Below are positions 13,815 to 25,190 of a stretch of 64,000 bases of DNA, in pieces (the first letter of the stretch is position 1; every line of letters starts with the position of its first letter). Origin of the DNA: Chrysoperla carnea. Its lineage: Eukaryota; Arthropoda; Insecta; Neuroptera; Chrysopidae. Under the pieces are notes generated by a model that made no database searches, was not told the origin of the DNA, and was given only the letters and a program-made list of their open reading frames with translations. The stretch is from the NCBI RefSeq assembly GCF_905475395.1, contig NC_058337.1, positions 117,670,368-117,734,367 of the forward strand, in the 5' to 3' direction. Both the position numbers and the translations under genes were made by a program.

Positions 13815-13979
13815 TCAAAAAATCAAATGCATTTTGTAAATTAGATTCAACGATACTTCTCGCCTTTTCTTACTCATATTAATGCTAGTTTCGCACACTA
13901 ACATGCGACTGATGATGACATCACAAGATGAAATAGAATTTTTAAGCGCGTTAATTTCAACTTCCCGCGCGTTTGCCAT
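13815..13979 (-). CDS. Short open frame in a CpG-containing patch (hypothetical)
   Basis: A 54-codon frame starts MANAREVEINALKNSISS and contains a basic KKRRE patch near residue 38. It begins in a locally G/C-richer patch (about 13905-14010, with several CG dinucleotides), unusual for this region. No family was recognised. It could be a first exon of a minus-strand gene, possibly linked to the frames at 13167-13675, or part of an old repeat. It is shorter than most genes and unsupported by homology. Confidence 0.15.
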   Translation of the reverse strand: MANAREVEINALKNSISSCDVIISRMLVCETSINMSKKRREVSLNLIYKMHLIF

Positions 13980-14538
13980 ATTTGACGGTCGTGTGGTCTC
14001 GACCCAGAAAAATTAATATATTCATTGTAAACACTCCATTAAAATTAGAATTATAATAATATAAAAATTAAAATATTTTATTTTACTTTTTTACTTTAAA
14101 AGTATACTTTGTAAATACACCTTCGTACCCGGAGAATTGAACACGGTTATTAAACAGAACAATTATATTGGATGACTATCATAATGTAGCCACCAGCTAA
14201 CTTTACATGCGTGTGTACATAATTTTGCAAATTTATATTACAAATCGTACTAAGTTGTAAATTTGTAACATTTTTATAGCATTTGGAAAAAAAAAAATAT
14301 CTATTCAATTGCATGAAAAAAAAATAACACACCATAAATGTTTTTGTAAAAGTTAAGTTTTATTTTATTATGTATATTTACTAATGAATTTAGACTAAAT
14401 TTAGTATATGTACTTATACTTACTGTTTCTTTAATTTTTGCAGCTACCAATTTCTGGTTTTTTTTATAGATAATTAGGGATCTAAATACATAGTCTAGTC
14501 AACAAGTTCAGATTGGTAAAATATAGAAATTACCATAA

Positions 14539-15180
14539 TTTTTTAACCGACGTCAAACAAAAAAGGAGGAGATTATCATTCGACTGTGTCTATATTTATT
14601 CATTTTTATGGGTGTTACCTCAGAACTTTTGACTGGGTGAACCGATTTTGATGATTCTTTATCTGTTTGAAAGTTGGTGCTTTCCGTGTCTCATTCTGAT
14701 AATCTTGGTCCAGTTCTGATAACGGCATACGTGAGAAAAGCATAAAAGTCTTAAATTTGCATTAAGTATGCACGACAAAAGGACGAATGATTCAATATCA
14801 CGAAAACCGATTTCGATGATTCTTTCTTTAGTGACAAATTAGTTAGTGTACTTCAGATTCACTAAAAATCACAAAATAAAAAAAATCTTTTAAAAAAAGA
14901 AAACCGAATTTAAAAGAAAAACTATTCCAAAATAAATTAATATGCACTAAAAAGTAATAAAATAACGATAATATAATGTAGTTAAAATTATTGTAATTTT
15001 TAAAGTCGGTGTCAGTCACGCTAATGTAGCAAACTGGTCTGTCAGAGTTGCTTCCTTGGCTGACACCGACTCCAAAAATAACAATAATTTTAACTACATT
15101 ATATTATCGTTATTTTATTACTTTTTAGTGCATATTAATTTATTTTGGAAAAGTTTTTCTTTTGAAGTCGGTTTTCCTTT
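14539..15180. mobile_element. R3 element with AACCGACTTC-type inverted ends and an internal hairpin
   Basis: The left end reads TTTTTAACCGACGTCAAAC. Near 15163-15176 the sequence reads TTGAAGTCGGTTTTC, the reverse complement of the consensus left end. Between them is ACTTTTGACTGGGTGAACCG, also found in the second copy at 43220. The right half is a perfect-looking hairpin: 14899-15015 pairs with 15060-15176 around a 44-bp loop. It is probably a non-autonomous DNA element (MITE/foldback type). Open frames inside are not protein-like. Confidence 0.65.
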
Positions 15181-16907
15181 TGTGTCCTTTTTCCTTCAAA
15201 CTTTTAAATTAAAATATCATAAAAAATATAACCAATAGAGAGCCCGAATTTTGTCGACACCCGACATTATTTTTGCATGTGTTTGAAATTAGAAACCATT
15301 AAAAATTTTCCGAATTCTATACCTACTTAAAAACTTTTCTCTCCTCTGCTGAATATTATATGGCTGTTTCTGGAATACATTCTTGCATACAGTTTATTCA
15401 AAGACAATCCTTTTACAAAGTACAATTTTAAACAAAAATGTCTTTTTACCCAGGGTTTTGGTGAAACAATTTATTTTAAATACTTTAAAAAATTATAGTT
15501 TATCCTATTAACTCACCCGCACATTTTCATAATAAAATAGGTTTTTTATAATTTCTTTCTTACTTTTTTTTTTTGATATTTACCGACGCACTTAAATTTG
15601 TAAGTAAATGTAACCGCACTTCATGTTGGTATGTTGACATTTTTTCAAATACCGCTCGCTCCGTTTACCTTTTTTAAAGAGAGAAAATATGATCACGTAA
15701 ATTTAATTCTTTGTAAAAAAAAAACATCTTATTTCATTCACAATCAACTTACTCCTCTGTTCTTGTTTTTCAAGTTTATTTTTGAATTTTTAAGTGTACA
15801 TTTTTTTAATTTTTTTTTTGTACTTTGTACATAAATTCCGCTTGATATGTGCGCCTTTTTTTGATAGTACTTTAATGCATATGTGCCTTTTGGCGAATAA
15901 AGATTATTTTCTCACGATTGAAATGAATAAAATTAAGATTTAAAAAAAAAATAAATTTGTTAGAAATATTTTTTTTAAAGCTTATCTTAATGAAAAATCT
16001 TTTTCAAGCATTATGGTAATAAAAACAAATAATGTGGGTAGGAAACATCAAATAACAGGACTATAAAATTGCTTTAATGTTTCAAGCCAAAATTATTTTA
16101 GTGAGGAATTAATTTGTGGAAATTAATTGTAACCTAAAGACCAAGATCTGATCCTGGAAGTGGTCCAGATTTTTTTTTTATTGGTAGTCATATAAGTTGT
16201 TGAAATTTCGTTAAAAAAAGTTCTGGTGCAGATTCACGATGATTTAAAAGTTGTTAAAAAATTCGTTTTACATGCACTGATAGTTTTTACCAGATTTTTT
16301 TTTAAATTGTAACTATTCATGGCCAACGATCGATTGATTCGAAATCATGGCTTAGCGTTTTTAATTTTGCTTGCATAACAGCCTATAGTAAAACTGACAG
16401 ATTTGAATTTCTAGATTGGTATTTTTAAAACAATGTAATTTTCGAAATATATAAATATTTACCAAATATTTCTTCATTTTCTTTCCTGGAATGTGACTGG
16501 AAATACAATCTTGAAAATTTAGGATGCTCAAAACATACCATGAGTCTATATAGTGGTGAAAAATATCTATGATTCTTTTTGTCTGGCTTTAAGAATATTC
16601 CCAAAGTTTGTTATGAAAGTGCTTTTAGCAGCTTTCAGATTTTAGTTTTTTAAATAAGCAAGAATTTATTCGTTGTCACTTTTGTGATTCAAATTTGTGG
16701 AATTGTGTAGGTATTTAGATTTTTTTGTTATTTCATAAAATTATCCATTTTTCAGGTCTTTCGAAAATTGTAAGCTGTCCACACTTTTTTCACTTACGTA
16801 TTATTTTGTCAATAATTTTTTGTTATCCATATGGGAAGCAAAAAACGTCGAAAAACAAAAATCAAAAAACTATAATCTTCCTTTTCTAATCTCTATAATT
16901 TTCCTTT
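15181..16907. other. A/T-rich stretch, no gene seen
   Basis: T-rich low-complexity frames (for example 15631-15834) encode only Phe/Leu-rich strings typical of poly-T DNA. Nothing else was recognised. Confidence 0.4.
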
Positions 16908-17270
16908 TTTAACACCCGAACTAAAAAAAAAGGGGGTGTTGTAAGTTTGGTCGCTCTGTGTGTCTGGCACTCGGGTTTTCTGTCTGTGGCATCGTCACGC
17001 CTAAACGAATGAGCCGTTTTTGATTTTTTTTTGTTTCGTTTGAAAGGTAATTTAATGGAGAGTGTTCTTAGCTATGTTTCAAGTGTGAGTTAAGAGTTTC
17101 GTACTCGAAAAAAACTAAAAATTGGCGACGATCTTCAAAATCAGTTCAGTTTGGAAAAAGCTTTAAGAAAAAAGGTAATTTAATGGAGAGTGTTTTTAGA
17201 TGCGTTTCAAGTCCAGTTCATGGTTCTGTACCCAAAAATTTGTCGGGATTTTTTTAAGTTTTGTAAATTT
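16908..17270 (+). repeat. Dispersed repeat R2, copy 3
   Basis: It begins TTTTTTAACACCCGAACTAA, then GGGGGTGTTGTAAG, TCTGTCTGTGGCATCG, CCTAAACGAATGAGCCG and TTTGAAAGGTAATTTAATGG. The last block occurs twice (about 17040 and 17172), a small internal duplication. Confidence 0.7.
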
Positions 17271-19969
17271 CACTTGTTTTAATTTTCTCTATGAGCAAAC
17301 TTATATGCTTAAAAAGTTTTAACCTTTTCGTTACATTATATGGACTCATGAAATAAAATGTTTGTATTTTAGCAAATTGATACCTAACTAACTTTTCTTG
17401 TTGAATAACATTTAGAATAAATACATTCCATAAGTTAAAAACACTCGAATTTCGTACTTTTCAACAATTTTCATGCAGTTTATGGTGTAATGAAGGCAAC
17501 AATAATAGTTTCTAAATTTGTATTAAATGAAAACTTATTTTAATATTAAGAACACATTTAAAATATTGATTTTTTCTTTTCGCGATTATATATGAATAAT
17601 TTCATTAAATCTAATAAATAATAAATAATTCATAACCTATAATCAATAAATTTCTAATTTTTCATTATTAATTATAATTAATGATATATCAATTAAGGAA
17701 TATTAATCAATGATATTTATCACAAAAATTCTTTTTTTTTATATTATATTATAATAATAGTATAATATACTTATATGAAAGTTGTTTTATTTTATAAAAA
17801 AAAAGTGGACGGTTTTTTAACAGCATAAATGGCATAAAATAATTTATAATGTCTTTATGGAGTGTATGGTATGTTTATACAGCGTGATTTTGAACAAAAT
17901 GCATAATTTAAATTTAAAAAAAAAACCTTCGACAAAACATCATACTGAAAACTTTGTCGCATTTCAAATCTTAAGTCTTAAATTGGAAAATTATTTAAGA
18001 AAATTTATTTAACCAGTAATCATATAGGTACCTAAACTTGTTGCCACGAGTTTCCTTCAACATTCGCAAAAATTCATGATTATTTATCGACTCACAATGA
18101 AGTTAAATTTTCATGGTTCTTCCCTTTTGAAGGCAAAACGGAAGACACAGTTATTATTATTATTTTTTTTTTTGAAGGATAAGTTTGGTTATATCGAAAT
18201 TTAAGATTAAAGCTGTCACAATAGTGTCGAATCTATAGAAATTGAATTTTAAGATTATCGTGTTTTTTACGACTTTTCTTGTTTAAAAATGTATTTGTAA
18301 AAAAAGTGTTTTTGACTACCGTGAAAAAAACAGCATGAGGATTACAACTGTAGAAATATTTGAAAAAGGCTCTTATTTTTTCAACAGTTTTTTCCGAACT
18401 TGACACTGGGGCCACGCTTTAAACTTCCTGTCACGTACTTTCATGTAAGCCTTGTGTGAAAATAAATGGCTTGTGTCGACAAAAAAAGCGTTGAAAAATA
18501 CAAAAGTAAATAAACTCGTTTTCCATAAACTTGGCACTGGAACCACGGTTTAAACTTCAAGTTTCTTCATTGTCGAACTCAAAGTTTTGTCAATTCTTAA
18601 AAATTCATTCGAAAATAATCATGGATATTGAAAAAATATAATTGATTTTGTTGTAGGCTTTGTGCGGAGAATCTAGAACATGGAAATAGAAACTAAGCGA
18701 AAACCGCAAAGCTCCTAGTGATAAAAACACCAGACTGTTAAATAGTACCAAAATTTTGGCAATAGGTTCCATATCGCACGATAATTGTTTTCTGATTGGT
18801 AGTAAGCAAAAAAACTGCAGTAGGTCTACACCAAAAGCCGACTTCTAAGATACCTTAGAAACTCAAACTTTTTCAATCGATTCAGGTTGAAAAAATGCAT
18901 AAATTTTTGTAACTGTCAATTTGTATTTTTCTGTCAAAATTTTATGTTCTATCATTTAAAAAAATGTTCATCATTTAAGTACAATGCAATTTTTATGTTA
19001 TGCCATAGTAATAATTATCCTAAAAGTATAGTACTCACATGTCAAAACGAGTATTTTACTTCTTGTAAATAAAAAAAGTAAGCACTACATTTACACAACC
19101 AAGGTACAACAACAAAGGAATATAGATTCTAGTGGGTGTACCGCGACGCCTCTCGATCTCTTTTTTCTTTGTTTAAAAATTTCCACACGTGTGCCCATTG
19201 GAACATCGCACAACTAGGCCAGTTTGCCATAGGAATAATCCACCTTTGACATCATCTAAATGTCTTGGAATGTCCATGTGAGTGTCGACATATTACATGA
19301 ACTCAACAAATTAGCAAATAGCTAGCTTGTACTTCGAGAGTCAGAGCTACTATAGAATTGCTGAACATACTTCTATATAGAACAAGTGCGATATTTTAAT
19401 AAGAAAAATTAGAAATTAAAGTCGAATTAAAAGTTAAACTTCATACCTTAAGCATCCAAGGAGCGTATAATATTGCAGAAAATTATGAAAAAAATTAATG
19501 TTTTCGCATGTATTTCAAATCACTGTATACCACAAAACTATATTTGTAGCAGCATAAATGGCATAAAATAATTTATGGTATACCAGCAAAATAGTAGTGT
19601 GTTTTTGTTTATACACGAATATATACGAATAAAAAAAAAACATTTTTACACTCGCTGTTTAAGTCTGGAAGTGTGAAAAAGACTTTATTGTGTAAAAGAA
19701 ATAAATAAAATGTTTATGATTTTAATCTTGAGGGTGTTTTTATATTTATATATAAAAAAATGCCGCAATTGTGTATAGTGTTGGTTCGCGCGGCCAAGTA
19801 AAACTATTGTCACCTTATACCCATATTATATACATCTTAATAAATAACAATTTTTAACATATCTACACAACAAGTATAGCGATGAAATTATTTTTGTACT
19901 TACATAAACAAGTTAATCAGTTTTGACCAGAGTAAAAATTCACGCGTATAAAACTCACCAGTTCAATAA
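17271..19969. other. Gene-free stretch with small local duplications
   Basis: A 26-27-bp unit beginning CAGCATAAATGGCATAAAAT occurs at about 17820 and again at about 19551. A second pair, CTTGACACTGGGGCCACGC (about 18398) and CTTGGCACTGGAACCACGG (about 18529), is diverged. The segment at 19100-19340 is less A/T-rich than its surroundings but shows no recognisable gene. Confidence 0.4.
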
Positions 19970-19975
19970 CAAAAG

Positions 19976-20193
19976 GTTAATCACATGAGAATTTCTGTGG
20001 GGAAGAAGAGAAAGATAAAGGGTGGAACATCTGCTGTACCGATATCCGGCACTGGATATCGGCTGGAAATACGGCGTTCTGGTTAATCACAAATGATTTC
20101 ATCAGCGGGAAATATTATGAGGAAGATAATAGGATAGAACATCTGCTGTACCGATATCCGACACTGGACTTTGTTTGGAAATACGGCATTCTA
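19976..20193. repeat. Two-copy tandem duplication, ~106-bp period
   Basis: GTTAATCACA starts both units (19976 and 20082). Both contain GAACATCTGCTGTACCGATA and GGAAATACGGC. The copies are diverged, so the duplication is not recent. Function is unknown. Confidence 0.6.
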
Positions 20194-23100
20194 AGGTCTC
20201 AGGCAATATTTTCTAGAGGGTTGTATTAAAAGTTGGAAATACCTTTCAGTAAACATTTAAAAGAGTATAATGGATTCTTTATGCACTGCTGAGTGAGGTC
20301 TTTTACTCAACCTAACCTAAATAAAAAGTAGTATAAGGGATTCAAGTTATAGCAGCCGGACTTCTGCAAATCGATACTTCTGAAACATGGGGCAATGCAT
20401 TACGTTATTTTATTTGCAATAAAGTCAGGGGCACTAGATATTTTTCCCCAAAGAGCCTAAATCTCCATATATTACCACCATAAGCCCAAACCATGAAGGA
20501 TGTAAAATTTAAATAATGTTAAATTTTAAATTTTTCTAAAGTACCAATTCTATATATAATTATAATAAAAATTCCAATATCCTGTATCATGAAAAAAAGA
20601 CGCTTTCCCGACTATAAATGTATTGAGAAATGCTCATTATTTAAATGTTATCTGTGATTTGACGAAAACCTGCTTATAACTTGGGTCACCCTGTATATAA
20701 TTAAGCCAACTATCCTTTTGGAACATAGAAAAAATATACTATTGGAGGAGTTAAATCGTTAAAAAGTAAAAAAGTATATTCGTAAAAAAGTAAGTTTAAG
20801 TCCTAGACTTAAGTAAGTTTAAATTTAAGTTCAATCAGTTTTCAAAATGCAAACCACAAGCAATATTTAACAGCTAAGATATTGCTTTAACTCTAGTACG
20901 AAATCAATTATAACTTCTTCGTACCACAACGTAAAAGAAGAATTGGCAAAAAATTTCTTAGTTGAGAAAATATCCGTTTTGAACAATTTTGTAATGAACA
21001 TTTTTCCATATTTAATCGTAATAAACAGGCATGATTAAATTAAAATTACCTAGAACAAATCTATGATTTTCTATCAAATGACAATAGCAGGTGGAAAAAT
21101 AATATGATTTTACTATGGAAAAATTATTCATGAATAAATTAGCACTTCTAAATAAGTCTCTACTCACTATGTTTGTAATAAAACGAACTGTGTTCGGTGA
21201 AAATTACCCTCCGAAACCAAGTCAATAAATTTCTGATTATGTAAACTATTAATTATTGTAAAAATGATATTCTTCGAGTTTTTAGTGACAGAGGAATTTC
21301 AAAGTTTTTCTCGCTCTGTTAGAGATAAAAATGATAAATTCTAGCTTTTAGCAACTTTCGTTAACTTGTTTTTTCATAACTGGGGTTTGTATCACCGATA
21401 GGTCGATAATTTGAGATTCATCAAACCATTTTTTCTTTAAGTATTTTTTCATGACACAGGTATAACATAATTTAACAAATAGCACATGGAAAACACTTCA
21501 AAACATGAAGTTTTCGATTTTCGAATTGAAAACATTTAATTTCCATCAGGAAATTGACAAACGTATGATGTTTTAATACATACATGTGTGTGGTAAATAG
21601 TGCGCAGTCTGATTTCACATTTTTCATAATTAAAAATGCATTAAACGTTTCACACTTTTTATAACTTATAAAATGCGCATCGGTTTTTTTTTTAGCAAAC
21701 ACACACAAACATAAAAGAGTTAGTTTTTTCTGTTTTGTTCTGTTTTAATAAAGTTAAAAAATGATTTATTCTAATCACATAGAATTAGTTTTACTATGAT
21801 TGTGAATTAAAATGTCCGTGTTTTTGATATATAATGAACACATTATACAATCAATAATATAATTCAAAAGTTTTTATACTTAACTTACTTATATAAAATA
21901 AATACCACCTATAAATATGTCTAGTTATGTCGTTAATATATTTAATCAATGCGTTTATTGATTGATTGATTAATTCCATTTTATACATAATTAATCGTTA
22001 ATAAATGGAAAATATTGTTCAATTATTCAATTGTTGTCTATCAACTCTAGATTAAGAACTAAATATTCAAATAAAAGTAGTTCGGTTAAATGTTAGCAAC
22101 AATTAGAATCTCCCAAATCAAGAGCACCTTAACCAAAATATTTACTTACTTACCTAGCCAAAGTAGCCATGTCTACCAAGTTCTTCCACTTCTTCGAGTT
22201 CGCCAATTTGAAGAATTAAAAAATATGTGATTGCTATCCAGTATCTTGAAAAAAGTGACAAAATTATTGGCCCCCGAACATCAGAAAACTAAGACGGCAA
22301 AAAGGGTATAAACCCGCATCAGAGGGCAATGATTTGGTGTAGCTTGTTTCCAACCAGACACCATTCGAAGATTCAAGCAAGAGAATAAAAATTTTTAATT
22401 TAAAATTTACCCATATCGTGTGTCAATCTGGCCAATTAACATAAATAACAGATGCGCGTTTAAACCTGTTATTAAATTAAATTACAGGTTTCTTCCAACA
22501 GTAAATTTGAGCCCAAGAAATAAGGCAATAATAGCTCTACAAGAATATATTTATTCGTAGAGGGGAGAAAATTGAAATATCAGATTGTTGAATGGCAAAT
22601 GGACATCTCAAAATATCTTCCCTGTTAGAAATAAATTTCAAATTTTTTCTAAACGAACATTAAAAATTCAAGTAATTTTCTATTTTCTTCATTGTTTGAA
22701 TGGACAAACGGAATAGAAAATTAGTTTTTAGACTGTAACTGAGGCCAAGTATCGAAGTTGTTTGTCTTGGTTGTCAAAACAACTTACTTGCCCTGAACTG
22801 TCTAAACCTAGACAAAAATCCAGAAAAATTCAATTCTTAATTTTTACAACGGTGAGTGTATTTTATTTCTGACCAAATGAATAGTTATTCATAACATTCA
22901 AAAACTGTTTTTTTTTGTTGGCACTTTTGGTCTTAATATCTACACCGATTTCTAGCAAAAAATATAGGCCTGTGGATGGAAATGAAAACTTAAAACTTTG
23001 AAATAACTGTGTTTTTTTTTAAATTAATCAAAGTATAAATAATTAAAATTTCATGATTTGTAAATTGAATTTATTCATGTGTGTATAAAAAACTATTATA

Positions 23101-23330
23101 AATAATAAAATAAAGCAACAACAAACAATGTTTTCAATCGGTCACCAATCCTAGCACTAAATGTGCTCAATGTTGCCTGACATCAGTAATCGGGCGAGAA
23201 CCGTTTTTTCCAATGTGGTATGTTATGGAGCGTGATGATGACGCGAATTCCATGATTTTTGTTCACCCAATAAGCACTTAACGTATCTAGAGGTTTTCAT
23301 TTCAATAAAACTTAATAATGTAAATCCTTT
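20194..23330. other. Gene-free stretch
   Basis: I see no protein features, RNA gene or long repeat. The minus-strand frame at 21472-21708 shows no family features. Confidence 0.4.
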
Positions 23331-24048
23331 CCAGTTCTTCGATAAAAAAGGACTCGAATATAAATTTTTTGCATCTCTCTTATTGACTGACTCTCAATGC
23401 ATAGGAAGTTTAAATACTCTTTGATTATAACTAAACACCAGTTTTTACTTACAATCATCAATTCTGAAAGATTCATTTCGAATACTCACTCAACTATTTT
23501 CAGATAAGATCCAGTTCTTCGATAGAAAAGGACTCGAATATAAATTTTTTGCATCTCTCTTATTGACTGACTCTCAATGCATAGGAAGTTTAAATACTAT
23601 TTAATTATAACTAAACACCAGTTTTTACTTACAATCATCAATTCTGAAAGATTCATTTCGAATACTCACTCAACTATTTTCAGATAAGATCCAGTTCTTC
23701 GATAGAAAAGGACTCGAATATAAATTTTTTGCATCTCTCTTATTGACTGACTCTCAATGCATAGGAAGTTTAAATACTATTTGATTATAACTAAACACCA
23801 GTTTTTACTTACAATCATCAATTCTGAAAGATTCATTTCGAATACTCACTCAACTATTATCAGATAAGATCCAGTTCTTCGATAGAAAAGGACTCGAATA
23901 TAAATTTTTTGCATCTCTCTTATTGACTGACTCTCAATGCATAGGAAGTTTAAATACTCTTTGATTATAACTAAACACCAGTTTTTACTTACAATGATCA
24001 ATTCTGAAAGATTCATTTCGAATACTCACTCAACTATTATCTGATAAG
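23331..24048. repeat. Tandem array, four units of exactly 180 bp
   Basis: Units start at 23331, 23511, 23691 and 23871 with CCAGTTCTTCGATA. They differ at only a few bases: AAAAAA versus GAAAA after CGAT in unit 1, CTCTTTGATT/CTATTTAATT/CTATTTGATT variants, and TTTTCAG/TTATCAG/TTATCTG at unit ends. No frame stays open through a unit. Length and homogeneity resemble satellite monomers, and the array must be young or maintained by unequal exchange. Confidence 0.93.
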
Positions 24049-24989
24049 AAATATCTCAATTGTATGTCGCCGACTGACGACTGTGTTTTATGTACATCAC
24101 ACTTAAAACTATTGTAAAAAATTCTTATTATTAAGAGAAAAAAAACCGAAGACAATGTAAAATAATAATTCTCAAATAGATACCGATAAATACCGACATA
24201 CAAGCGCATTCATTTCCGATCAGATTCATAGAAATGGACATTTTTTTCCCTACTGTTTGTTGTTGATAGTATGGCATATAAATATTAAATAAAAACAAAG
24301 TGTGACTTGGAAGGCACAAGAAATACACGTTGGAATAGGTAGAATAAAAATGTATTGTGATAATTATGAGATAATAGAAATAAAATAGTTATTTAACTAA
24401 ACATATTAAGGAAGAGTGTTGTACCTTGGATCACAATTTTTATTTAAAATTATGTATTTTTAAATACATAATAATGAAAACCGTCTCCTCTTATAGCACT
24501 ATTTGTCATTAGATATGTTAAATAACTACCGATAAATGCAATTAGTTTATATTAGTGATCCGAGGTACAAAACTAATATGTACAATGGATCACACTAGCG
24601 TTTTAAAACAAACCCAATCCCGGCTAAAAAGTTAAACCAAAAAGGCTCCCTACAATATGTGATGTTTAATAGCCTTACAAGATTCTTTCTTAGCTTATAA
24701 AAAAACAACTTCAACTGCTGATTTCATTGACTCAGGACAATCCTCAACTATAACAAAAGAAAAAATAGTTGTTACATTAAGTACCTATGTTCAATATGTT
24801 CAATTAATTTCCACCTAATGTACCTGTGTTTATTGAGCACTGGTAGATGAGGTTTTATCGATCCAAGGTACATTACGGTGCATTTTTTATCTGGATCTCA
24901 AAATTATACAATGATTATTTTTAAAACTGAAAATGACCAATAAGTGCGGAACCGTTAACTCGCACTTGCAACGTATATAAGAACACTCT
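24049..24989. other. A/T-rich stretch, no gene seen
   Basis: The frame at 24131-24328 on the minus strand is not protein-like. Nothing else was recognised. Confidence 0.4.
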
Positions 24990-25190
24990 CCATTAAATTA
25001 CCTGTTTCCTTAGAGCCTTCTCCAAACTGAACCGATTTTGAGGATCATCGCTTATTTTTAGTATTTCCGAGAACGCAACCCTAAACTTCGACTTGAAACA
25101 TAGCTAAGAACACTCCTATTAAATTACCTTTCAAACGAAACAAAAAAATCCAAATCGATTAGGCACTACCATGTCACTATAAATAAATAA
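24990..25190 (-). repeat. Dispersed repeat R2, copy 4 (fragment)
   Basis: The plus strand shows AACACTCTCCATTAAATTACC, and again ACACTCCTATTAAATTACCT with TTTCAAACGAAACAAAAAAA. These are the reverse complements of the R2 block that reads TTTGAAAGGTAATTTAATGG at 17040. Both ends are missing. Confidence 0.55.

Noticed and set aside
20308..20322. CCTAACCTAA, resembling the insect telomere repeat (TTAGG)n
   Set aside because: Only two units, easily by chance; there is no array.
23331..24048. CRISPR-like regular repeats
   Set aside because: The 180-bp units are contiguous with no unique spacers, and the genome is eukaryotic. It is a tandem satellite-type array.
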